A stretch of 64,000 nucleotides of DNA from Mucilaginibacter gotjawali (GTDB lineage: Bacteria; Bacteroidota; Bacteroidia; Sphingobacteriales; Sphingobacteriaceae). Made by a program: the position numbers and the translations under genes. Positions 54,501-61,218 of the stretch are shown one piece after another; the stretch's first letter is position 1, and each line of letters opens with the position of its first letter. A model generated the notes under the pieces. That model did no database searches. It was not told the origin of the DNA and was given only the letters and a program-made list of their open reading frames with translations. Where the stretch lies: assembly GCF_002355435.1 (NCBI RefSeq), contig NZ_AP017313.1:620001-684000 (forward strand), written 5' to 3'.

Positions 54501-54887
54501 TTAACGTTTACTGAATTGGAATCTCTTACGTGCTTTCTTGCGACCTGGTTTTTTACGTTCAACCATACGGTCGTCACGTGTCATGATACCTTTAGCGCGC
54601 AGGGCTGGTTTCTTTTCAGGGTCGAGTTCAACGATAGCTTTCGCGATGGCTAAACGAACGGCTTCTGCCTGTCCTTTTACGCCACCACCTGCAACGTTAA
54701 CCTTAACATCGAATTTTCCGGTTGAACCAGAAACTTCAGTGCTTTGCATAACGATGTATTGTAATGGCAATGTTGGAAAATACTCCTTGTAATCTTTACC
54801 GTTTACGGTAATTGCACCGGCTCCCTCTGTCAGGTAGATGCGTGCAACTGCTGTTTTTCTTCTGCCCGAAGTGTTAGTTGTTGGCAT
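54501..54887 (-). CDS. rpsI: 30S ribosomal protein S9
   Basis: A 128-residue S9 with SGRRKTAVARIYLTEGAG at the N-terminus, GGGVKGQAEAVRLAIAKA in the middle and the basic end KKPGRKKARKRFQFSKR; the final SKR reaches toward the P-site tRNA. It lies 26 bases downstream of rplM and 18 bases before rpsB, all one ribosomal operon. Confidence 0.98.
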   Translation of the reverse strand: MPTTNTSGRRKTAVARIYLTEGAGAITVNGKDYKEYFPTLPLQYIVMQSTEVSGSTGKFDVKVNVAGGGVKGQAEAVRLAIAKAIVELDPEKKPALRAKGIMTRDDRMVERKKPGRKKARKRFQFSKR

Positions 54888-54913
54888 TTTTTCTTTTCTC
54901 CTTAAATTAAAAG

Positions 54914-55351
54914 TTAAATGGTTGTTGGGTTTTGTGCTGCATGAGGATGCTCGGCGCCCGCGTAAACATGCAGGTTGCCAAATAATGCTTTGCCCAAACG
55001 ATTTTTAGGTAACATACCACGAACGGCTTTTTCAATTACGCGTGTTGGATGTTTTGCCATTAACTCCTTAGGAGAAATGAAACGCTGACCACCCGGATAG
55101 CCGGTGTACGAAACATACTGCTTGTCGCTGAATTTGTTTCCGGTCAGTTTTACCTTGTCTGCATTGATAACGATCACGTTATCGCCGCAGTCTACGTTTG
55201 GGGTAAAGTCAGGCTTGGTTTTTCCACGGATGATCATGGCGATCTTCGTAGACAAGCGCCCCAAAATCTCGCCCTGTGCGTCAACAACAACCCATTGCTT
55301 GTTAACGGTCTTCTTATTGGCTGAGACAGTTTTGTAACTTAACGTATTCAC
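54914..55351 (-). CDS. rplM: 50S ribosomal protein L13
   Basis: A 145-residue L13 with VVVDAQGEILGRLSTKIA, the motif NADKVKLTGNKFSDKQY, and AVRGMLPKNRLGKALFGNLHVY. It is the first gene of the rplM-rpsI-rpsB-tsf unit, preceded by a strong promoter and a leader with a small hairpin. Confidence 0.98.
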   Translation of the reverse strand: MNTLSYKTVSANKKTVNKQWVVVDAQGEILGRLSTKIAMIIRGKTKPDFTPNVDCGDNVIVINADKVKLTGNKFSDKQYVSYTGYPGGQRFISPKELMAKHPTRVIEKAVRGMLPKNRLGKALFGNLHVYAGAEHPHAAQNPTTI

Positions 55352-55711
55352 TTGCTTTAAATTAAATTTATTAAACGTTTATTATACCCCGCTTTTTCGG
55401 GACTGCAAAGATAGCGGTTTTTGTTTAATTGTCAAATGGTTTTTAGGATTAGTTGATTGAGTTGGATCGGGTTGATGAAGTGAGTGGTTTTTTTGTTGGA
55501 ATGTTGTAAAGTTGGAATGTTTTAAGTTTGGAATATTTGATTTATTTGGATTTTGCAGAGAGGCTATACTTTGCGTCTCCCATGTTGTTTAAATGTTGGA
55601 ATATTTTAAGGTTGAAATAGGTGGGATAATTGGTTAAACAGGGTTTACGGCAATGGTAATTGGCTTTTCGTTATTTTTAGTATTATTACACATCTTACGC
55701 TTTTTAAATAC
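55352..55711. other. Gene-free stretch: rplM leader and dispersed repeat
   Basis: The rplM side holds the promoter and a leader hairpin (CCCG-AAAAA-GCGGG on the minus strand, about 55386-55400). From 55440 on, phrases like GTTGGAATGTT and TTTTAAGTTTGGAAT recur, with GAGACGCAAAGTATAGCCTCTC on the minus strand (about 55557-55578). Similar phrases recur at 59400-59470. No ORF. Confidence 0.5.
55406..55436 (-). promoter_or_regulatory. Promoter of the rplM-rpsI-rpsB-tsf operon
   Basis: On the minus strand TTTG (55433-55436), a 19-base spacer and TATCTTTG (55406-55413) match the Bacteroidota consensus at every fixed position. The leader to ATG 55351 is about 48 bases. Confidence 0.75.
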
Positions 55712-55897
55712 ATGAAATATGTTTCTATAATATTGGCTATATTAGGTATTCCGTTAGGATTTTATCTAACCGGGCTGGGTTACACCCAACCGGACGATCC
55801 TTTATTAAACAATATCTTATTTTTGGGGGGAATTTTGCTGTCCGGGAGTGCCCTCATCTATTTATTGGTCCGGATGGTTAAGCATTTTGTAAACTGA
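55712..55897 (+). CDS. Small two-helix membrane protein
   Basis: A 61-residue protein with two predicted transmembrane helices (VSIILAILGIPLGFYLTGLG; ILFLGGILLSGSALIYLLV) and a short loop (YTQPDDPLLNN). Hydrophobic pattern and a normal start support a real gene. Function unknown. It stands alone just left of the IS element. Confidence 0.6.
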   Translation: MKYVSIILAILGIPLGFYLTGLGYTQPDDPLLNNILFLGGILLSGSALIYLLVRMVKHFVN

Positions 55898-56143
55898 TGT
55901 TTTTGTCACCCATCGGGAATAATTCAGGAAGCCTGCTGTCCGCTTGTACCCGCCTGCTGCAGGCCTGCTGCCAACTGCATTTGGGCGTTGCCGCCGTGAT
56001 AGAACGGCGGCCCGTGCTATCCGCTCATACTGCGCGAGGCCTTATTCACGGGCAGGTATCCCAATGTCATTAAGTTAAGGAAAAAGAGAAAGAAATTAAT
56101 ATCGAATAACGAACCTGCCTGCCGGCAGGCCATAGCCGTTAAC

Positions 56144-57424
56144 CTAAGGATTAAAGATGTCATGAACGATAGCATAAGCAGGTTTTTTTCCTTTTTTGTG
56201 TTCGACAAGCAGGTTTTTTATAATGGGGTAAACGAACAATTCACACCAGTCGCTTAAATTCATATTGCCTGCCAGTACTTTTCGTAGAGCATAGCTGTAT
56301 TGCCTGGCTTGTTTAAAGAACTTCCAGATGGAACATGCATAGCCTGGGGAATTGCTTTTGATAAAACTGTCGATGCACTGAAATATCTTCCAGTTGATTA
56401 ATATCCAAATGAATCTGGCAATCAATTGACATTCGAGCCTTTCCTTTTTAACGGCCTTAACCTGATGGATGCCCAGGAGCGACTTCCATGTTTTGAACAC
56501 CAGTTCGATCTGCCATCGCAGGCGGTATAATTGGACAACATCTATAGCCTTGAGTTTTTCTGCGCCCACGTTGGTAATGAATACACTGAACCGACAGCGT
56601 TCCTTGTAGTCATCGGAAAGGGCAAAACCGTAGCTTTTAGCTTGTTTCTGTGCCTTGCGTATCCGTTCAGTCCATATCTGTTCAGGTATGACAATAGCGA
56701 TCAGCCGACAGCAAAAGGCATCCTTACCAGCTCCAATGGTAACCATAGTTTCAAAATGACTATCCTTACCACGTTCCATTTGCAGATAGAGCGCTGCCCA
56801 ATCAATTACCTTATTAGTATTGATCTCTACCGGCTTCCATTTGGGAGGCATTCTGTTGAGAAAAAAAGCATGTTCCTGGACCACCTTCGACAGATACTGC
56901 TGCGTAATATAGCCTTGATCCCGGATCAGCAGGTCGCCCTTGCAGATATGCTGTAATGTCTTTTTTGAATGGCTCTGGTCATTTTGGGTAGCTTTTGTGA
57001 ACTCCAGGTTCTCCCAGTCGCCGTGCTTAAGGTCAAAAGCATACTGTATATTCATCAGGGCTGATCCACCACGACAACCTCCAAAGCCCGGATAATCCTC
57101 CATATATTGTTCGGGCAGGGAGAACTTGCTCGAATCAGCGATTAATACCCGGCCAAACGACTGCCAACAGTTTGCCTGGTCAAGGTTTAATTTTGAAGCT
57201 ATCTGCGCTGCCAAAACCGACTTCAGGAAATCTTGGCTTCTTGAATTGAACCGCTTATGCAAGGCAACTTTGCTCAAAGATTTCCCATGCTGTTGTGCCA
57301 GATCATTGCAGCATTCCTGTAAACTGAGTTGGTTGTGATTAAACCCGCTGAACATCAGTGTATCAACAAATTCCTCTGGTTTAAGCTTGGACTTACGCTG
57401 CAAAAAACCACTTTGCCGTGCCAA
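56144..57424 (-). CDS. IS4-family DDE transposase
   Basis: A 426-residue RNase H-fold transposase: Asp in VLIADSSKF, Asp in LLIRDQGY and Glu in the YREK-like motif YRLRWQIELVFKTWK. The stated start is a TTG at 57424. The frame continues upstream without stop for about 40 codons with transposase-like sequence (IFKKSTFIANCASKLQ) but no ATG, so the real start may be the unusual ATT at 57514 or an ATG lost by mutation. No internal frameshift is seen. Confidence 0.88.
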   Translation of the reverse strand: MARQSGFLQRKSKLKPEEFVDTLMFSGFNHNQLSLQECCNDLAQQHGKSLSKVALHKRFNSRSQDFLKSVLAAQIASKLNLDQANCWQSFGRVLIADSSKFSLPEQYMEDYPGFGGCRGGSALMNIQYAFDLKHGDWENLEFTKATQNDQSHSKKTLQHICKGDLLIRDQGYITQQYLSKVVQEHAFFLNRMPPKWKPVEINTNKVIDWAALYLQMERGKDSHFETMVTIGAGKDAFCCRLIAIVIPEQIWTERIRKAQKQAKSYGFALSDDYKERCRFSVFITNVGAEKLKAIDVVQLYRLRWQIELVFKTWKSLLGIHQVKAVKKERLECQLIARFIWILINWKIFQCIDSFIKSNSPGYACSIWKFFKQARQYSYALRKVLAGNMNLSDWCELFVYPIIKNLLVEHKKGKKPAYAIVHDIFNP

Positions 57425-57577
57425 TGCAGAAAGTTTACCCGCGTCAAAGGCAGCGGTGATACCGGTTTGTAATTTGGAAGCACAATTTGCAATAAATGTG
57501 CTTTTTTTGAAAATAAATGGCGCTTTTCCCCTAAGAAAAGGGTGTTTGCTTCAAAAAAAACCTTATCTTTATATAAG

Positions 57578-57617
57578 AAAAAGGCGGTAAAATGTCTGGA
57601 AAACAACCGCCTTTTTT
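57578..57617. terminator. Hairpin terminator upstream of the transposase
   Basis: AAAAAGGCGGT pairs with ACCGCCTTTTT (stem 11 bp, 17-base loop), with T runs on both strands. It may shield the transposase gene from outside transcription, as known for other IS elements. Confidence 0.65.
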
Positions 57618-58212
57618 ATAAAATAAAATCTATACAAATATGGGAAAATCTAAGTGGTTTTGCCCGGCGGCGAAGCCCCGCCTTACAACATTATCAAAAA
57701 AAAAATTCTTAGGTTAACGGCTATGGCCGGCAGGCAGGTTTTGAATGCCGGATTTCGAAGTTTTTTACTTCATTACCAGCCAGCCGGCTGGCTGGTTCGG
57801 CATTGGGTGTTCGATATTAAAATCCCTTAACTTAATGACATTGGCCGGTATGCGCTGCTATCACTAGCGCTGATCTTCCATAAAACTCAAAACTGCCCCC
57901 GGCCACTGCCAAAAACCTGGAAGCACCTGAACCACCCGGGACAAGTGAATAAACCTGGTACACCTGGTACACAAATAAAATCTGTAATTTATTTGTATTT
58001 ATAAAGAATATTCTGTATAATTGTTCGTCCGATTTATTTTTTAGAAAAACCCGCGTTTTAATTCACCCTCTTTATCGCTTGGTGATAGAGAGGGTCGGCC
58101 ATCCGCCTAAAGGCGGAGCAGTCGGGGTGAGTAGACTCGCCGCCCTGCATTGGCGGTAATGGCCGCCGGGGTTAACTCACCCGATCATCGCTGCGCTTGA
58201 TCCGCCCTCTCT

Positions 58213-58247
58213 TTTGCAGGCAAAAAAGAGGGCAAAAAATAATTTTG
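58213..58247 (+). promoter_or_regulatory. Possible promoter of the RepA-like ATPase gene
   Basis: TTTG (58213-58216) and TAATTTTG (58240-58247) with a 23-base spacer, slightly long. The leader to ATG 58309 would be about 55 bases. Confidence 0.4.
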
Positions 58248-58308
58248 GAGCACATGCTGCCTCACTTAATTACCCTTATACCCTTACATCATCTAAAACT
58301 AATTCCCC

Positions 58309-59397
58309 ATGTCAACCCGCCCGCCCATCATCGAGATCATGCGCAACGCCATGCGCGACACCACACCACGAGAGCGCGAAAAAAATGCCCTGCTCAGCCA
58401 GTTGCGCAACGACCCCTCCCGCGAACTGTTTTATTTTAAACCCGCCGACGTTTGGCTAAAGGAAGAAAGCAAACCCGCCGCCCGCCAGCTGCTGGGCACG
58501 CTGTGGTACGAGCATGAGCTCTGCATCCTTTTTGCCGATACCAACCTGGGCAAATCGGTACTGGCCGTGCAAATTGGCAACCACCTTGCCAAACAAACCG
58601 CCATGGAACCCTTTGGCAACGAGCTTAACGAAGCGCTGAAGGTTTTATACCTTGATTTTGAGCTCAGCGCCGCCCAGTTTAAAGCACGTTACAGCGACAG
58701 CCGCTGGGGCCCGCACCACTTTGGCGGCAATTTTATCCGCGCCGAATTTAACCCCGGCGGCGACGACCCCCTGCTGTACAACAAATACGAAGATTATGTA
58801 AAGGAGCGTATCGAATACATCCTGGCCTGCACCAAAGCGCAGGTGTTGATTATCGATAACATTACCTATATGGGCAACCCGCTGGTGCATGGCGGCAGTG
58901 CGCTGCAGCTCATCAAAACCCTCAAAGCCATCAAAACAAAATACAGGCTCAGCATGCTGGTGCTGGCCCATACCCCCAAGCGCAACGCCTGCAAGCCCAT
59001 CACTGTTAACGACCTGCAGGGCAGCAAAATGCTTATCAACTTTGCCGACAGCGCCTTCGCCCTGGGCCAGAGCCATTCGCAGCCGCAGCTGCGTTACCTT
59101 AAACAGATCAAGCAGCGCAACGCCGCCGCGCAATACGATGCCGCCCATGTATGCCTGTTCAGCATGGCAAAAACACAAAGCTTCCTGGGCATGCAATTCG
59201 AAGGGTTTGACCACGAGATGTTCCACCTGCAAAAAGCCGGCGCCGCCATCAGCCCCGATGTAAAACAACGCATCCCCGAACTCGCCCGCCAGGGCCTGTC
59301 CATCCGCCAGGTAGCCGACCACCTGCGCATCGGCACATCAACCGTGCAAAGGGTGCTGGCGAAGTTGAAGGAGGGGGATGGGAAGGAAGGTGATTGA
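58309..59397 (+). CDS. RepA-like AAA-family ATPase with C-terminal HTH
   Basis: A 362-residue protein: a RecA/RepA-like ATPase (AAA_25 type) with Walker A in FADTNLGKSVLAVQ (about 83-90) and Walker B in VLIIDNITYMG, then a C-terminal helix-turn-helix (LSIRQVADHLRIGTSTVQRVL) as in resolvases. Such proteins occur in Bacteroidota plasmids and mobile islands and may be replication helicases or regulators. The last 129 bases are nearly repeated 1030 bases downstream. It is probably part of a mobile region. Confidence 0.82.
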   Translation: MSTRPPIIEIMRNAMRDTTPREREKNALLSQLRNDPSRELFYFKPADVWLKEESKPAARQLLGTLWYEHELCILFADTNLGKSVLAVQIGNHLAKQTAMEPFGNELNEALKVLYLDFELSAAQFKARYSDSRWGPHHFGGNFIRAEFNPGGDDPLLYNKYEDYVKERIEYILACTKAQVLIIDNITYMGNPLVHGGSALQLIKTLKAIKTKYRLSMLVLAHTPKRNACKPITVNDLQGSKMLINFADSAFALGQSHSQPQLRYLKQIKQRNAAAQYDAAHVCLFSMAKTQSFLGMQFEGFDHEMFHLQKAGAAISPDVKQRIPELARQGLSIRQVADHLRIGTSTVQRVLAKLKEGDGKEGD

Positions 59398-59653
59398 AAT
59401 TTTGTCGGGGCGCAATGTTTTGCGTCTCGGTTGTTGTAATGTTGGAAGGTTTTAAGGTTGGAATGTTGGGCTGGGAACAAATTTGACGCTTTAATCATAC
59501 GTTGAACATAGCATGATTATACAAAATTATATGTGGCGATATAAAAACTCCGTGCCTCTCTGTGCCTTCTTTGAGCACTCTGCGGTAAAATTTAACCACG
59601 GAGGTCGCGGAGACAAGAACGCAAAGATCACAGAGGCTATTCAACCGTATAAT
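59398..59653. repeat. Gene-free stretch with two dispersed repeats
   Basis: GGGGCGCAATGTTTTGCGTCTC (59405-59426, near-palindrome) is followed by GTTGTAATGTTGGAAGGTT, as in the rplM upstream area. At 59550-59640 lies an imperfect inverted repeat of the CCGTGCCTCTCTGTGCC ... ACCACGGAGGTCGCGGAGAC type, a phrase I recall as widespread in bacterial genomes. No ORF. Confidence 0.5.
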
Positions 59654-59914
59654 TCATTTTTTGAGGCTTTTTTGGTACTCTTTTTTCATTTCATTTAGCA
59701 ACGATTTTGCTTCTTCAATGGAAAAGGCAGGGTCGATACCGGCTTCATATCTTCTCACGCGTTCGTCAAGTTCAGCTACGAATTCTTCATCTTCCGACCA
59801 ATGGTGTCCCGGAATTATCTGATCCTCGAGCAAAGTATAAATAGCCTCGATTTTTTTATCATCCGCTACCCTGATATAATCATACAATCGTTCTCTTATT
59901 ACCTCGGTTGTCAT
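59654..59914 (-). CDS. Antitoxin-like protein (addiction module component type), orphan
   Basis: An 86-residue acidic helical protein (MTTEVIRERLYDYIRVADDK; HHWSEDEEFVAELDERVRRY; EEAKSLLNEMKKEYQKSLKK). It resembles Bacteroidota antitoxins that precede RelE-type toxin genes. Downstream on its strand there is no toxin ORF, only a dispersed repeat, so it seems an orphan or remnant. It lies between the two copies of the ATPase 3' end. Confidence 0.65.
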   Translation of the reverse strand: MTTEVIRERLYDYIRVADDKKIEAIYTLLEDQIIPGHHWSEDEEFVAELDERVRRYEAGIDPAFSIEEAKSLLNEMKKEYQKSLKK

Positions 59915-60035
59915 AATTCAAAACTTTAAATCAAATTTAGCAATTTAAAAATATAAATTGCCTGGTAAAGATTTAGGGCGTTTCGAAACGTCGGAACGCC
60001 AACGAAACTTTCGATGTAAAGAGGAAATAAGGCCG

Positions 60036-60043
60036 TATATTTG
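60036..60043 (+). promoter_or_regulatory. -7 element before the 53-aa ORF
   Basis: TATATTTG matches TAnnTTTG and lies 16 bases before ATG 60060. A perfect palindrome CGTTTCGAAACG (59979-59990) lies upstream and could be an operator. Confidence 0.5.
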
Positions 60044-60059
60044 ATAAAAAGGAATAATT

Positions 60060-60221
60060 ATGCCGGTAGTTAAAAAAGAAGTTAATGAAACCCAATATGG
60101 CAGCGCTATAATTGATCGTAATATTAAGAGCCATGCTAATGACCCCTATGTGCTAAAGAAAGTGGAAAAAGCAAAGCAAATGGTTAATAAATTTGGATTA
60201 CCAGGAGATAAGAAAAAATAA
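60060..60221 (+). CDS. Small hypothetical protein, 53 aa
   Basis: An ORF of 53 codons from ATG 60060 to TAA 60221: begins MPVVKKEVNETQYGSAIIDR and ends VNKFGLPGDKKK. It is charged and helical. A good -7 element and a palindrome lie upstream, which supports a real gene. It is divergent from the antitoxin-like gene. No family recognised. Confidence 0.5.
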   Translation: MPVVKKEVNETQYGSAIIDRNIKSHANDPYVLKKVEKAKQMVNKFGLPGDKKK

Positions 60222-60291
60222 AAGGCCAATTGCAAAACATAAAAGACAGGCTGGAGTTATTTCCGGCCTGTTTTGTTTTCAGGCTGTACGG

Positions 60292-60427
60292 AAAACAACG
60301 CATCCCCGAATTCGCCCGCCAGGGCCTCTCCATCCGCCAGATCGCCGACCACCTGCGCATTGGCTCATCAACCGTGCAAAGGGTGCTGGCGAAGTTGAAG
60401 GAGGGGGATGGGAAGGAAGGGGACTAA
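60292..60427 (+). pseudogene. Duplicated 3' fragment of the RepA-like ATPase gene
   Basis: Bases 60292-60420 match 59262-59390 with six mismatches in 129. The frame is kept (RIPEFARQGLSIRQIADHL, SSTVQRVLAKLKEGDGKEGD), so only the C-terminal HTH is encoded. The rest of the ATPase is missing. It is a remnant of a second copy or the product of recombination. Confidence 0.85.
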
Positions 60428-60545
60428 GATAACAGAGCAAACTTTTCTACTGTGCCCGGGAGGAGAAGGTATGGATTTATCAAATCATTTAAATTTACTA
60501 CTTTTATCAGGCATTGGCATCTTGTGTCTTTGTTAAATATAAATC

Positions 60546-61049
60546 ATGAGCGCAACCTTCGATGTGTTTACTAAACGAACAAGATTATTTTATGCAGGCT
60601 TAGCGATAACCATTGTAAGCGCCATTGTTCTTGGCCTGTGCGGTATATATAATGTGCAGTATGAAACGCCTTGGGAACCCCTTTTTGATGCACTGATCAT
60701 TATTGCCAGTTTTACCTCCCTGGGCTTTGTACTGCTAATGGGTACGGGCATCGTCAGGACCTATTATAAAGATGGTGAACTAGTGCTGGCGGACGATCAC
60801 TTGGTAATTAATGGTGTTAAAATTAAGTTAAATGAAGCAAAGGCGATAAACCTGAAAGTATCCATGGCCAGCATAAAAACCGTAGGCAATATGTTAGGCA
60901 ACAGGATATCTCTAACCGATAGTAATAATGAAACTTATCAAAATCGCTTCGTGGTCAGGGGATATAACAGGTATATCGAATTAGAAAATATTTTAAATCA
61001 ATGGCGCGCAAACGGCGTGGCTTTTAGCATACGTTATCATAATTTTTGA
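60546..61049 (+). CDS. Hypothetical membrane protein with PH-like C-terminal part
   Basis: A 167-residue protein with two predicted transmembrane helices (LFYAGLAITIVSAIVLGLCG; LFDALIIIASFTSLGFVLLM) and a beta-rich cytoplasmic part (GELVLADDHLVINGVKIKLN; ENILNQWRANGVAF) that could be a bacterial PH-like domain. Function unknown. It lies 169 bases before the Mrr-STAND gene on the same strand; a functional link is possible but unproven. Confidence 0.65.
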   Translation: MSATFDVFTKRTRLFYAGLAITIVSAIVLGLCGIYNVQYETPWEPLFDALIIIASFTSLGFVLLMGTGIVRTYYKDGELVLADDHLVINGVKIKLNEAKAINLKVSMASIKTVGNMLGNRISLTDSNNETYQNRFVVRGYNRYIELENILNQWRANGVAFSIRYHNF

Positions 61050-61192
61050 TAATTTCCTGGCGGCGAACCTTTCAGCGGGGCATGAAGCTTTGCGTTTTGG
61101 GCCTTTGCGGGGATTCTCGAGAAGAAGGCTGGTACGTTCCGGCCAGCGTTGACCCCAACAGGTTTGGGGATTAATGTTCGAATATTATTCGT

Positions 61193-61200
61193 TATTTTTG
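61193..61200 (+). promoter_or_regulatory. -7 element of the Mrr-STAND gene
   Basis: TATTTTTG matches TAnnTTTG. The predicted start near 61207 lies after the ATG at 61174, so the start at ATG 61219 is favoured. The TTTG at 61163-61166 is 26 bases upstream, rather far for a -33 element. Confidence 0.45.
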
Positions 61201-61218
61201 TTATTTATCAATAACCTT

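Larger units (their letters stand above)
56061..57844 (-). mobile_element. IS4-family insertion sequence with nested inverted repeats
   Basis: Inner ends GGCCATAGCCGTTAACCTAAG (56128-56148) and its perfect reverse complement (57708-57728) flank the transposase, and the transposase stop codon lies in the left end. Further out, CCAATGTCATTAAGTTAAGG (56061-56080) has a perfect inverted copy at 57825-57844. GGTAT on both sides (56055-56059 and 57847-57851) may be a target duplication. A 20-bp palindrome lies at 57776-57795. The true outer boundary is uncertain. Confidence 0.75.
57425..58308. other. Gene-free stretch: IS upstream region and intergenic repeats
   Basis: It holds the right end of the IS (to 57844) and then a repeat-rich area. 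Hairpins include CCCTCTTTATC with GATAGAGAGGG (about 58066-58095), CCGCCTAAAGGCGG, and CCCTCTCTTTT with AAAAAAGAGGG (about 58204-58231). TCGGGGTGAGT (about 58112) has an inverted partner ACTCACCCGA (about 58175). No convincing ORF. Confidence 0.55.

Noticed and set aside
58645..59322. 225-codon minus-strand frame
   Set aside because: Antisense to the ATPase with Walker motifs; no family signature on the minus strand.
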